Shown: one piece after another, positions 41,228 to 51,298 of the stretch | Numbering within the stretch: position 1 is the first letter of the stretch | Layout of the letters: each line of letters starts with the position of its first letter | Assembly (NCBI GenBank): GCA_963768715.1 | Contig: CAVYJC010000007.1 | Coordinates: 248,001-312,000, forward strand | DNA from: DATKEJ01 sp963768715 | GTDB taxonomy: Bacteria; Bacteroidota; Rhodothermia; Rhodothermales; DATKEJ01 | Reading direction: 5' to 3' | DNA: 64,000 nt | Program-made: the position numbers and the translations under genes | The notes under the pieces: model-generated | Databases searched by the model: none | What the model was told of the DNA's origin: nothing | Seen by the model: only the letters and a program-made list of their open reading frames with translations

Positions 41228-41581
41228 CTATTCGTGGTCTTCAAGCTTCGCTGCAGCTTCCTCAGTCGATACTGTTTTACTCATCAGAAAAAGCTTGACG
41301 ATTGCGAGGCCGATCAGCCAGTACACTACCATCGCCAACAGGGTCGTCCACTCAAAGATGCTGCCTTCGACGGTGGTCGAGGGAAATACTGCAGCAAAAG
41401 GAGCGGCAAACGGCCATGTAAGGCCATAGACAAAGCTCGTAAATCCGGCCGCAGGATTTGCTCCCGTCAACTTGAGCATAAAGCGGAATGCAAGCGCCAC
41501 CTCAAGTAGTGAAATTATGTACCACACGATCTGAGTGCCCTTGAAGAGGGGTTTCGTCGTGGGAGAGTTGTGTGAATCCAT
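41228..41581 (-). CDS. YggT-family integral membrane protein
   Basis: The protein has 117 residues from ATG 41581. Two long hydrophobic segments are visible: IVWYIISLLEVALAFRFMLK, and TTLLAMVVYWLIGLAIVKLF near the end. The family's conserved middle (ANPAAGFTSFVYGLTWPFAA) is present. YggT proteins have a poorly known role, linked to osmotic and cell-envelope functions. It is convergent with the kinase gene, with no terminator obvious in the 153 bases between. Confidence 0.75.
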   Translation of the reverse strand: MDSHNSPTTKPLFKGTQIVWYIISLLEVALAFRFMLKLTGANPAAGFTSFVYGLTWPFAAPFAAVFPSTTVEGSIFEWTTLLAMVVYWLIGLAIVKLFLMSKTVSTEEAAAKLEDHE

Positions 41582-41760
41582 GATATCTAATATTTAGTCG
41601 CGCAACAGGCCATCCGACCGACCTGTGCAAGAAAGATAGATCGAAAGACTCGCCATTGCATGACGCACGCGAATGTCCGAAGCATATCGGCGACGACGTT
41701 CTGCCGTCGTCGCCGTTCAGTGCTTCCGAAAAACCATGGCTCATGAGGAGCCCCGCAAGA

Positions 41761-42576
41761 CTACGGAAGAACAACCGCCACATTGAGGCCCACAACGTAG
41801 TTGATGTCCTCGGTCAGGGCCTTTTGCAGCGGAATTCTGACGAGGAGCCCCGGACGAACCGTGCCGAGATCCAGCGTTGCGCCTAACCCGAACTGATGGG
41901 TTGTTCGCTCACCGAAATCCAGATTACTTTCAGTAAGGATCGCTACTCCAGTAAGTCCAGATTTAACAGTAACATTGCCCTTGGTAAATCTGGCAAGCAC
42001 GAAGTACTGAGCCCAGAGATCGTTGCTTCCATTTTTCTTCGTGGAAAGGAGGATAAAGGGTCCGCCACCAATGTCCAGGGTTACTAAGTCAGAAAGCCGC
42101 ACAGGCCCCATGACCGAGCCTTTGATCGCGAATACGTCCGGGAGAAAAGCCTCGAAACGGTCATAGTCTGTCAGCCTCCCAGCAGTAAGAGTCGTCCCAT
42201 CGTCGTCCGTCGCAATAGGGAGACGAACACCCGCGCGATAGGTGAGCTTCGGACTCTTAATCCGGACACCGAGGTACGGATTCCCCACCGACGACTCAGA
42301 GCGCTTGGTCGCACCCGTGTCGATTCCGTATCTGACGAACGGGAGTTCAGCCTCACCTACCACGGACTGACCGATCAGGAGTCTGCCGGACAAAAACGTG
42401 GCGGAGGTCAGAAAATCGGTGTTGTTGTCACCCTCGAAATCGGGTTTCAAAAACTCGACGGCAACTGCGCGATCGCCCGTCTGATCCGGCCACAAAGACT
42501 GACCAAACAAGCTCGTACCAAATCCTATTGCCGCACCTACAGTTAGTAGCGCGGTTCGGATTGTTATTCTATACAT
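41761..42576 (-). CDS. Predicted outer-membrane beta-barrel protein
   Basis: The protein has 271 residues from ATG 42576 with a signal peptide ending SLFGQ. The rest alternates polar and hydrophobic residues in about ten to twelve short strands (AVAVEFLKPDF, LIGQSVVGEAELPFVRYGI, AGVRLPIATD, LVTLDIGGGPFILLS, GLGATLDLGTVRPGLLVRIP). It ends in a strand VGLNVAVVLP. The function is unknown; porin or MetA-pathway-like barrels are possible. The upstream 60 bases are AT-rich, unlike most of the window. Confidence 0.6.
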   Translation of the reverse strand: MYRITIRTALLTVGAAIGFGTSLFGQSLWPDQTGDRAVAVEFLKPDFEGDNNTDFLTSATFLSGRLLIGQSVVGEAELPFVRYGIDTGATKRSESSVGNPYLGVRIKSPKLTYRAGVRLPIATDDDGTTLTAGRLTDYDRFEAFLPDVFAIKGSVMGPVRLSDLVTLDIGGGPFILLSTKKNGSNDLWAQYFVLARFTKGNVTVKSGLTGVAILTESNLDFGERTTHQFGLGATLDLGTVRPGLLVRIPLQKALTEDINYVVGLNVAVVLP

Positions 42577-42777
42577 AATTATTTTCTAAGAGTTTATCGT
42601 ATTGTCAAGGAGCATTAGACTCGCAGATCGCGTATTAGATGCAGATTGATCAGGAATCTCCGTCAGACGTGCCAAACCCAATTGTCGCCGGCTGACTATA
42701 GGGACTGCACCTCCTCTTCCAAACGCTCGCCAGTTCCAACCTCTCGAGCTTTGAATCGCAGCCCACGACGATGCCCT

Positions 42778-42945
42778 TAGAACTCGAAGCGTAGTGAGCC
42801 CGTCTTAAACGCGCTATCGGGGTCGTGCTTGAGCGCGTGCAGCTGGTTCACGGCTCCTGATCAGCCGGATTGCGCTTCCCCAGATCGAAGATGTCCATAC
42901 CTCGCGTGCCGGTTACATGTTGGCCTGATACTGCCAGACGCCCAT
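42778..42945 (-). pseudogene. Possible remnant of an unidentified gene 3' end
   Basis: On the minus strand two adjacent frames read MDIFDLGKRNPADQE and VNQLHALKHDPDSAFKTGSL, then RFEF and a stop at 42778-42780. Together they look like one protein C-terminus split by a frameshift. I do not recognise the family. The rest of 42577-42945 shows nothing. Confidence 0.3.
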
Positions 42946-44766
42946 CTATTTCAGCAGCGTGATCGCCCTGGTCAGCGTTCTCCCCGTCGTCGACAAGGTC
43001 ACGAAATACGTACCGCTCGGTAGCTCATCTGCCGAAAAGCTGATCGCGTGTTTTCCGGCGGCATACCAGCTATCCGCCAGCCGTCGTACCCGCTGCCCGG
43101 ACACGTTGTACAGGTCTAGCTCGACATCCCCGGCTTTGGGAACCTCAAACGTCAGCGTCGTCGACGGATTGAACGGGTTGGGGAAGTTCTGCGACAGGGC
43201 ATAGTCACGCGGCACTTCGCTGTCGACATGCTCATTTGCAACACCCGTCCCGGCGATCCGTGTCGTCAGTGTTGCGCGTCCACCGGTAGCGGCTTCAAAC
43301 GTGTAGTCTTGAACGTGATTCAGGGGTCCGAAGTCACTCTCCGGCTTTTCGTATTCACGCATCTGAAAATCCAACGCCGCGAATTCGACATCGGTCAGTG
43401 GACGATCATAGACCACCACGAGTGCCGATGTGAACGTCTTTTGTGACGCAACGTGATCGGGATTTCGAACACCAACTTTGGAAGTAATGTCATCCATCGT
43501 CAGCTCACGAATTCCATCTGCCAGGTAAACATCGTATGCAAAGGTGACGCAGGCGTTGGGATCAGGACTGCCGCCGCAAGGAGGCGGTGGATAAACAGTA
43601 TTCTGATATTCCGGATTGATGAGCGAACGGATCGGTTCTGCAACTTCGGAAGCAGGAATGAGCCCCATGAAATAGAGTTCAAGATCGCTGTATACCCCAG
43701 AGAGGGGGATATGCATCGCGCGGTACTCCCTGTCGGCACCCGCTTTGACAAACTGCCGATAGATTCCATTATTGAGATAGTTGGATCTCGGATTGAATCC
43801 GGTACCGCTCCGCTCGACCGCTTTCCAGTGACCGGTTTGCGTGATGTCAGGATCCTTCACAAACGCCACCCAACGATGCAGTAATTCATGGTTCAGGAGA
43901 TCCGCGCTCGGATACGTCGACACCACAAAGCCTTGGAGCTTGCCGGAGCTTCCGTATTCAGCTGATTTGTCGGGCAGGTCAAGACCCAGACCTTGAACGT
44001 CCGAGTTGACATGACTGAAGTACCCACCAAGATTCTTCCAATTGAAGAGGACCGCCATAATCAGGAAGTCTCGGTCGTCAGGAAGAACGGAATAGTATTC
44101 GTTTGCAATTTGTAGAGGATCGAAGGAAAGCTGCGGAAAGACACCATCGAATTCACGGACGATGTTCACGACGTAATCCGTGGCGTGTATGTTCTCTGCG
44201 AGCCCTCCACGGTTGATCTCCGGAATCTCTACACTCGGATCCACGCCAATCAGTGCCGCGTAGCCGAGGGGGACGAATCCTTCCTCCTCGTGTGCATCGG
44301 CAAACACGAAGGTCAGGTTGGCCGTTGTGATAGTGCGGAAATTCGTACTGAGATTGCCCCGAACGACATCATACGCTCGTGCAATGGTTAGTTGGTCTCT
44401 TGTGAACAACCCGTCGCCAGCCACCTCGTCTCCCTGCGATCCGTCATCGAGTAGGGTAATGGAATCCATGTATTCGCCGTCGAGGCTGAGGCTGCCGGCT
44501 GCCATTCTCACCGCGACAACGTTCGGGTCGTCAACACCGATGATCAGACGAGCTGTTTCCTCGCCAATTCGGATCGCAAAAGGCTCGAAGCGCGCCGACG
44601 TGACGGCGGGCAGCAGTTGGGACGTGGGAGCATAGCTGCCAGGATTGGTCCAGTGGAAACCTGTGGAGCAACAATCTTCCGAGACTGAATTCCCCGGCGT
44701 TCCCTCCACTCCAAGTAAAGCGGCAACAAGGATACACGACGGCAGAGACAGGAATCGGAATTTCAT
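42946..44766 (-). CDS. Secreted putative zinc metalloprotease with sorting domain
   Basis: The protein has 606 residues from ATG 44766, with a signal peptide of about 22. The region 80-160 is Ig-like with an extra-cytoplasmic pattern (DDGSQGDEVAGDGLFTRDQL). A candidate zinc site is DLLNHELLHRWVAF (an HExxH motif), followed about 75 residues later by YSDLELYFMGLIPASEV, which recurs in this kind of protein and may give the third ligand. The C-terminal 85 residues are a type IX-like sorting domain (QNFPNPFNPSTTLTFEVP, NVSGQRVRRLAD, AGKHAISFSADELPSGTYFV). It is likely an exported peptidase. The exact peptidase family was not identified. Confidence 0.7.
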   Translation of the reverse strand: MKFRFLSLPSCILVAALLGVEGTPGNSVSEDCCSTGFHWTNPGSYAPTSQLLPAVTSARFEPFAIRIGEETARLIIGVDDPNVVAVRMAAGSLSLDGEYMDSITLLDDGSQGDEVAGDGLFTRDQLTIARAYDVVRGNLSTNFRTITTANLTFVFADAHEEEGFVPLGYAALIGVDPSVEIPEINRGGLAENIHATDYVVNIVREFDGVFPQLSFDPLQIANEYYSVLPDDRDFLIMAVLFNWKNLGGYFSHVNSDVQGLGLDLPDKSAEYGSSGKLQGFVVSTYPSADLLNHELLHRWVAFVKDPDITQTGHWKAVERSGTGFNPRSNYLNNGIYRQFVKAGADREYRAMHIPLSGVYSDLELYFMGLIPASEVAEPIRSLINPEYQNTVYPPPPCGGSPDPNACVTFAYDVYLADGIRELTMDDITSKVGVRNPDHVASQKTFTSALVVVYDRPLTDVEFAALDFQMREYEKPESDFGPLNHVQDYTFEAATGGRATLTTRIAGTGVANEHVDSEVPRDYALSQNFPNPFNPSTTLTFEVPKAGDVELDLYNVSGQRVRRLADSWYAAGKHAISFSADELPSGTYFVTLSTTGRTLTRAITLLK

Positions 44767-44952
44767 GGATAGGATTGGGCGTGGTGGACTGCAGGCTAAT
44801 CAGCGTGCGAAGATAGCAACTTGAGGCTTCACGTTCGATCCTTTTCACGGATCATGGACTTGCCCGTTGCACGTCTCGATCGCATGAATCATCTCGGTCG
44901 AGTGCCGGGTGTGTAACGCAATGTCAATCGTGCAGCTGCGGGGTGAGGACAC

Positions 44953-47900
44953 TCACCTTACCGCCACCATCCTGCCGGTCGCGACACCGCTGTCTGTGAC
45001 GACGCGATAGAAATAGACCCCGCTGGAGAGGCCCGAGCCGTCGAAGCTGACGACGTGTTCGCCCGCTTGCTGGACTCGATCGATCGGCATGGCCACACGC
45101 TTGCCGCGCACATCAAATACGTCGATCCTGACCGCACCCGACTCCGGCAGCATGTAGCGAATGCTGGCCTGCAACCGGAATGGATCGGGGTAGGCGCCAA
45201 GAATCTTGGGCACGCTTCCTGCGACCTCAGGATGTTCATCGGCAACCGATACCGGCTCTAAGACCTCGTCAGCACCTGTGGCGACCAGGCCGAGCGATGG
45301 GGCACCCGGCGCCGACTCGGCATCCACAAAGCCCGATGCGAAGAACGAAACGACCTCACCCGACCTGCCCGTTAAATCGAGCTGATCCGTGACCACGCTA
45401 ACTCCTTTTCCCACGCCATCCTGAATGATGATTTCTGCTTCGTAAACTCCGGGCGGTACGCTCGACGATGTCGATAGGTCTCCATAATGGAGCCCGTCGA
45501 ACGATGTGCGGACGGGGCCGTTCAGCACGATCTGCAACTCACCCGCGTCGGTACTGAAATGGCCTGCAATCACCGTCACGTTCTCATCCTGTCCCGACGG
45601 TTGTACAGAGAGAGCTGACTCGCGATAAACGTTGAGTGCAACGGGGCGGCCATCAGGATTTTCGGGAAACTGCTGCGGGTTCAGCAGACCAGCCACAACG
45701 AGCGGACGCAATTCGCCTTTTTCGAATTGAACCGGGAACGTACCGAGCAGCCCTTCCGTCGTTGCGCCCGATATCACCTCCTCGACATCGGCCTCCACGT
45801 CTATAAGGCCTATGACCAGATCGACCTCAGCCGGAACCAGTACATACGGAGAGGCATCTCCAAAACGTCCGCTGAACTCTCCACCGCAGTCGGGTATGAA
45901 GAGTGGGCCGCCACTGCAGGGATCTTCTTCCGGAAGCCCCCCGATGATCCCGAGCGGCCCCCCCTGTTCGCCCATCCAGATCGCGATGGCAACCTCGCGC
46001 TCGGTAAGCACACCGTCCTGGATCAGAACGACACCTTGTGTCCAAGCCGTCGACTGCTCTCCGAGCTTTGTAACGAGTCCCGCATCGTTGCCGATGATCA
46101 GCCCGTCGCCGGTCAGGACCGGTCCTGAGGTACCCGTCAATTCCAGCTGGTAGGTCCACTTCAGTCGACTCGCGCTACTCGAGAGTGCGATGAGGTTGAG
46201 GGCATGCAGGATGCCGGCGTCATCGGCGACGTACAAGACCTCTTCGTCGAGCTGCTGCGTGAAACGCCGAACCTTCTGCTGGCTGATCGCCGGTGGGGAC
46301 GTTATCGGACCCGAAGCTTTGTAGCTCCAGAGTTCCTGTCCGGAGGGACTCAGTGCATAGAGCATACTGTCGGTCGATCCGATGTAGAAGTTGCCGTTCG
46401 AATCGAGCGCACCGGAGGCCGTCACGTCGCCGGCGGTCGCAAAACGCCACTTCTCGGTCCCGTCCGGATTGACGGCATACACGTGGTCGTCGTTCGATCC
46501 GAAGTAAACGGTGCCGTCGTCAGCAACCGTCGGCGCACTGCGAACGTCGTCGGACGTCGTGAAAGTCCACTTCGGGGTGCCGTCTTCATTGATGGCGTGC
46601 AGTTTATCATCGTCGGATCCAACATAGATCGTGCGGTCTGACGAAACGGCTGGCGCGCTGTGAATGGATCCTCCTGTAGAATAGCGCCATTGTTCCACGC
46701 CGGACGGCGAGAATTCAACGAGATCGCCGCTGGTAGATCCAACCAGGGGGCTCCCGTCGGGGGCCAGCGTTGGTGCGGCGACCACGGCTCCACCGGTAGA
46801 GGCACGCCACCGCACGCTTCGGTCAATGTAACTGAAGGCCGTCACCCGGCCGGATGCGTCGGCCTCTGCGATGAAGACGATCCCGCCCGTGGTTACCACC
46901 GGGGCGGCCTCAATGCTGGCGAAATCGGTCTGCGTCTCCCACCGCAACGCTCCCTGCCGGTCGTAGCCACGCAGCAGGCCGTTGTTGGATGCGACGATAA
47001 TCGTTCCATCGGCCGCGATGACCGGTGCGGCGATCTCACCGAGCAACCGGAATGACCAGTCGAGCGCGTCTCGCACCGTTGGCGCGTCAACGGCTCCGGA
47101 GTTAGCGCCGTCGGCGCCGAAAGTCGGCCAGACCGACCGTGCAAAGGGCCCCGGGTAGGCAATGTAGTCGTGGTCGTGCGGTCCGCTTAAATTGACATAA
47201 TCTCTGCTGAAGGGTTCGAGGTCGAATCCGGAAATAACGGGCGTTACGGTACCCGACCATCCGTGCTCAATTTCTATGCTGTAGAAACCCCCGCTATTGG
47301 TTTGAGTGGGCTCGGGAAAACCCTGCAGATCCACACCGTTGACCGGGTCGCCGGCGAGCGTCTTGATGAAGCCCGAGATCTCATAGCGGTTGCGGGCTGC
47401 CGAAAAGTCCTGCGTCGTGTCGGCATCAATAGAATTGAGCTCGATTGCTTCCGGCGTGAAGGTGTATTCACGGCTGTACGGGGCAATCCGTCCACTCCAT
47501 CCCCAAGGAAGGTCGATGTAGTAGCCGCCCGTATCGTCGGTTACAACGTTGAGACCGGTGACACCGCGCAATTCGACCCCGTCTAGCGGTACACCGGACG
47601 GGTCTAGCGTGACCTGACCGGAAACCTCGAACACCTCGAAGCCCGTGAAGTCGCGCGTTATGTCGCCGCTGATATTCGTATATGTTGGCGACTCGGGCTC
47701 GAAGGTGTAGTTCTCCAATTCAGGCGTCACCGTCAGCGATGTCCCCGGCTCCACAAAGAAGACGTAATAACCGGTGCTGTCGGTCACCGTTTCGGTGATA
47801 ATCCCGGAAGCATCTTCACCAAGCACCGTGATTTCGATGAACGGTTCACCGGTCTCGGCGTCCGTAACCGTTCCGGAGATCGTGTGATTGGTTTGGGATA

Positions 47901-50712
47901 TGAAAGCAGCCACCGTTCCGACGGTATTCCTGAGTACCTGCGCGTTGTTCGACGGGTCGTCTCCGGTGGCACCTCTACTAAAGCCGTTCCACGTCGAATC
48001 GGGATCCGACCAGAAGATCAGCCGGTCGCAGGAAGGCGTACGTGGCGTATTGCGATTGTCCGGTTTTGTGGTCCGACAGAAAGGGCCGGGTTCGTCGTCG
48101 CAGTCGCACAAATCGTTGTAAGCCATAACGGTCCGCCACTGGTCGGACAGTACCGACCAATTGTCGGAAGGATTGATGTGCCCGTGTGCATACGGGAACG
48201 ACTTATTCACAGCGAAATCCTGAAAACGGTCGTGGCGCGCACCCTCGATATGGCCAATTTCGTGGGCAAAGCTCAGGTTGGAGCCCATGCAACTTCCCGT
48301 CTCGCTGACAACGAAGTAGGCCTTCTTGCTGTGATCGGTGCTGACCTTGTTCATGATGTATGCCCGGCCGCAGGCGTCGAAGTCGCTCACTACGAGACCG
48401 ACGATATCGGCATTGACCTGGTGTCGCAGCCTGTAGATACCATTGCCCGAGTCCTTACCGTTATCTTTCAGATTGTCGAGATCCTTTCCCGCCTTACCGG
48501 TCTCGTCATAATTCACCATGGCGGTACCGGCAATACGCACCCGGGCATCGATTCGGCTTCTGCGATACGTCATATTGGTCAGATTGACCGCGTTGCGGAT
48601 CGTCTGAAGCATTTGCACACGGGTCCCGGCTAAATCTCTGGCATCGTCGGTATAGAGAACCAGAAGATCTATATTCGAGGTAGTCGAACGCTTTCCCGGA
48701 TCCAAGGGGGCCGCTACTCCCCCCTCCTCCACCGAACCGTCGACGATGTCTATGGGCAGACCGCCACCAATGCCCTCCTCAGGATCCTCTAACTCCAGCT
48801 CATCGACGATGGCGGCCGTGTTAATCTGGGCGATTTCGTAGAGCGCGCCCTCTACCTGTTTCAGCTCGTAAGAGGTGCCGTTGAGCCAAAAGGTGCCGAA
48901 CACGGTCCGACTCTCCAGATCCAGTTCGAGCACGACCTCATCTCCACGACGCGGACCAACGCCGTACCACGTATATGCGTCCTCACTCCACTGCTCGACG
49001 AGCTCTCGATTCGTGACCAGTATTGCGTCGTCGAAGAGATTGAGCGTCAGTTGCGCCGACTCGTCGAAGGGAAGCGAAAGCAGATGGTCGAGATTGAGGT
49101 TGCCCCGTCTCGAGCGGACGATCTCCGGCTCGTCCCGTCGCGTTTCCTCGCCTGCCGATTGGAACAGTCGTGTTTCCGGATCGGCAATGCGCACACGAAC
49201 CACGGCCGCATCGAATCCGTCGTTATTGTCACTGATTGAATACGCGAATTGATCGTCGCCTTCATAGCCGGCCGCCGGTGTGTAAACGATTCTGCCGTCG
49301 TCGATACTTGCTGATCCGAGCTCAGGATCATCGACGCCCATAATCGTGAGGGCATCCCCGTCGGGATCGTAGTCGTTCGCGAGAACGTCGATGACCGCCG
49401 GCTCATCTGTAACCGTAAAGCCCCAGTCGGCCTGTGCGACCGGTAGGTTCTTCTCCGTCTCGCCGATAAAAAGGCTGTAGACGGCGCCCGCGTCGCGGAT
49501 TTCGCCCTGCCCATCCTCGGCAATGGCGCCGAACAGGATCCAATTGCTGACGGCCGCTGTGGTGAAGCCGAGCAGCGCAGCAGTCTGCGGTGTGCTCGAA
49601 CTGACGGATAGTGTCTCGGTCCAATCCTCGCCGGCGCCTTCAAACACGTAGCCGGCGCCTGCGAACGACACGTCCGAGACGGTGCGCCGCGGCGCCCCAA
49701 CGGACAGTAAGCCCGGTTCGGAAGCGCTGAGAGCAACGCTGGATCCGAATCGGTCACCCCCTGCGCCGCCGGAAGCCAGGAGTTTGGTGCTTTCCGACCA
49801 CTCGTTATTGCGGTACTCATAGACGTAGACCGCGCCGCGGTCATCGTCATCTCGAGCGGCGCCGATCACCACCGTCGGCACAGAAAGCATCGCGGCGTCG
49901 AGTGATCCTCCAAATTCCGCAGACGCCCGGGCGTCGTTCGCCGTGATCCGTTGCCGAAATACCCACTCACTCGCGCTGGCGCGTTGATAAACGAAGACCG
50001 AGCCCGCAAACTCAAAGCCACCGGGACTATCGGCGGGTGCACCCACAAAGGCCCAATCGCCCACGATCGCAACCGACGATCCGAACTGGGCCACATTGGA
50101 AACATCTCCCGTCAGGGTACCGTCGTGGACAAACGTGTCTCCGTCGAACTCATAGACAAACGCCGCCCCTCTGTCGGTACCCGCATCCGTGTTCCAGAAA
50201 TGTGCGCCAATGATCACGCGCTCCTGGTAGGCGTCGATTGCCTGTCCGAAGGCATCGCCCAAGTCCGAGTCGGGCGGAAGCAGTTTGTCGATCTCGTTCC
50301 AGGTATCCCCGCTTCGGGCAAAGACGTAGACTGCACCCTCGTCGACGCCGCCCGCGTCGTGGTCGCGCGCACCGACCAGCAGGTACAGACCCGACGCGGT
50401 CTGCACGAAGGCAACCGCTGAACCGAACTCGTCGCCCGTCACGACGTCGGTTCCGGTTATGCGTACTGAGTGGACCCACTCGTCATCCGACGCCGTGTAT
50501 AGGTCAACGGCGCCCTTACCGGTCTCATCGGTACCGGGTGAGGGCGCTCCTACGGCAAGCAGCGTCCCGTCGGGACTCAAAGCCGTTGCCCAGCCAAACT
50601 GCTCGTCCGCCAACGGCGTCTCGGCTTCGATACGGCTCAGATTCTGAGCCTCGGCGGTACCGGTCAATGCGAAGAGGGATGTAAAGAGTACGAGTCTGGT
50701 CAGGTAGTACAT
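44953..50712 (-). CDS. Giant secreted metzincin with FG-GAP, cadherin, CNA-like and PQQ-propeller domains
   Basis: The protein has 1919 residues from ATG 50712 with a signal peptide ending GTAEAQ. The domains in order are: FG-GAP/integrin-alpha-like repeats, about 25-420 (EQFGWATALSPDGTLLAVGA); a cadherin-like domain, about 425-505; and a reprolysin-like protease, about 680-930, whose zinc motif HEIGHIEGARHD is near residue 816. Three carboxypeptidase-regulatory/CNA-type beta-sandwiches lie near 950-1180 (GTVTDAETGEPFIEITVLGE). A PQQ-type propeller of seven or more blades, about 1190-1520, follows (WRYSTGGSIHSAPAVSSDRT, IYVGSDDDKLHAI). The end is a sorting domain (LGAYPDPFRLQASIRYMLPE, AGEHVVSFDGSGLSSGVYFY). 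It is probably a surface protease. Confidence 0.85.
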   Translation of the reverse strand: MYYLTRLVLFTSLFALTGTAEAQNLSRIEAETPLADEQFGWATALSPDGTLLAVGAPSPGTDETGKGAVDLYTASDDEWVHSVRITGTDVVTGDEFGSAVAFVQTASGLYLLVGARDHDAGGVDEGAVYVFARSGDTWNEIDKLLPPDSDLGDAFGQAIDAYQERVIIGAHFWNTDAGTDRGAAFVYEFDGDTFVHDGTLTGDVSNVAQFGSSVAIVGDWAFVGAPADSPGGFEFAGSVFVYQRASASEWVFRQRITANDARASAEFGGSLDAAMLSVPTVVIGAARDDDDRGAVYVYEYRNNEWSESTKLLASGGAGGDRFGSSVALSASEPGLLSVGAPRRTVSDVSFAGAGYVFEGAGEDWTETLSVSSSTPQTAALLGFTTAAVSNWILFGAIAEDGQGEIRDAGAVYSLFIGETEKNLPVAQADWGFTVTDEPAVIDVLANDYDPDGDALTIMGVDDPELGSASIDDGRIVYTPAAGYEGDDQFAYSISDNNDGFDAAVVRVRIADPETRLFQSAGEETRRDEPEIVRSRRGNLNLDHLLSLPFDESAQLTLNLFDDAILVTNRELVEQWSEDAYTWYGVGPRRGDEVVLELDLESRTVFGTFWLNGTSYELKQVEGALYEIAQINTAAIVDELELEDPEEGIGGGLPIDIVDGSVEEGGVAAPLDPGKRSTTSNIDLLVLYTDDARDLAGTRVQMLQTIRNAVNLTNMTYRRSRIDARVRIAGTAMVNYDETGKAGKDLDNLKDNGKDSGNGIYRLRHQVNADIVGLVVSDFDACGRAYIMNKVSTDHSKKAYFVVSETGSCMGSNLSFAHEIGHIEGARHDRFQDFAVNKSFPYAHGHINPSDNWSVLSDQWRTVMAYNDLCDCDDEPGPFCRTTKPDNRNTPRTPSCDRLIFWSDPDSTWNGFSRGATGDDPSNNAQVLRNTVGTVAAFISQTNHTISGTVTDAETGEPFIEITVLGEDASGIITETVTDSTGYYVFFVEPGTSLTVTPELENYTFEPESPTYTNISGDITRDFTGFEVFEVSGQVTLDPSGVPLDGVELRGVTGLNVVTDDTGGYYIDLPWGWSGRIAPYSREYTFTPEAIELNSIDADTTQDFSAARNRYEISGFIKTLAGDPVNGVDLQGFPEPTQTNSGGFYSIEIEHGWSGTVTPVISGFDLEPFSRDYVNLSGPHDHDYIAYPGPFARSVWPTFGADGANSGAVDAPTVRDALDWSFRLLGEIAAPVIAADGTIIVASNNGLLRGYDRQGALRWETQTDFASIEAAPVVTTGGIVFIAEADASGRVTAFSYIDRSVRWRASTGGAVVAAPTLAPDGSPLVGSTSGDLVEFSPSGVEQWRYSTGGSIHSAPAVSSDRTIYVGSDDDKLHAINEDGTPKWTFTTSDDVRSAPTVADDGTVYFGSNDDHVYAVNPDGTEKWRFATAGDVTASGALDSNGNFYIGSTDSMLYALSPSGQELWSYKASGPITSPPAISQQKVRRFTQQLDEEVLYVADDAGILHALNLIALSSSASRLKWTYQLELTGTSGPVLTGDGLIIGNDAGLVTKLGEQSTAWTQGVVLIQDGVLTEREVAIAIWMGEQGGPLGIIGGLPEEDPCSGGPLFIPDCGGEFSGRFGDASPYVLVPAEVDLVIGLIDVEADVEEVISGATTEGLLGTFPVQFEKGELRPLVVAGLLNPQQFPENPDGRPVALNVYRESALSVQPSGQDENVTVIAGHFSTDAGELQIVLNGPVRTSFDGLHYGDLSTSSSVPPGVYEAEIIIQDGVGKGVSVVTDQLDLTGRSGEVVSFFASGFVDAESAPGAPSLGLVATGADEVLEPVSVADEHPEVAGSVPKILGAYPDPFRLQASIRYMLPESGAVRIDVFDVRGKRVAMPIDRVQQAGEHVVSFDGSGLSSGVYFYRVVTDSGVATGRMVAVR

Positions 50713-50998
50713 GTGTGGATTGAAGTCGATACGGTGGAAAGAGGGCGAGCCTCCAAATAAATACGCGAAGACATCCTTGAAAACCGGACATTGTCGCCCG
50801 GGTCAAAATCGACGGAGGTCACAGGTTCCTCGACGGTTTTTCGTCGGTGACGCGGGAGCAGGTCGTCGAGCCAGTCTGCTTCGGTGAAGATGGAGGCACA
50901 GAGGGCCCTTGGGGCGTCACGCGGGCACGCCGCCTCCCCGAACTGCGTTCGGGATCTGGCGTACCCCTACGGAACGGGTCAACCAGAAGTCTAGCAGA

Positions 50999-51247
50999 CT
51001 AACCGAGTCCCAGTTCCTTCTTCACATCCTCCAGCAAGTGCCTGCCCCCCTGCTTTCGCGCCTTGGCGAGGGCTTTGCTGTCAAGCTCCTCCTCCAGGGC
51101 CTCAATGGCCTCCATCTCGTCATACGGGATGATGCCTGCCACGGGCTTCCCGGACTTCGTAATGACGATACGCTCGTGCGCGTGACGGACCCTGCCGAGG
51201 ACGTCGGAGAGGTTCGCCCTAAGCTCAACGGTTGATAGCGTCGTCAT
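50999..51247 (-). CDS. Phd/YefM-type antitoxin
   Basis: The protein has 82 residues from ATG 51247 (MTTLSTVELRANLSDVLGRV). The N-terminal Phd/YefM fold is recognisable: ELRANLSDVLGRV, then ERIVITKSGKPVAGIIPYDE. The C-terminus (EEELDSKALAKARKQGGRHL) is the flexible part that would clamp the toxin. It is the second gene of the pair, 51 bases after the toxin stop, which is the reverse of the usual order. It probably neutralises the toxin and represses the operon. Confidence 0.85.
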   Translation of the reverse strand: MTTLSTVELRANLSDVLGRVRHAHERIVITKSGKPVAGIIPYDEMEAIEALEEELDSKALAKARKQGGRHLLEDVKKELGLG

Positions 51248-51298
51248 GTCTTCTTTTACGGTTCCTGGATCGTGTTCCACGACTCCCTCCTGTCCAAA

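Noticed and set aside
47884..48633. 249-codon plus-strand frame inside the giant metzincin gene
   Set aside because: It lies antisense to the HExxH protease domain and has no recognisable features.
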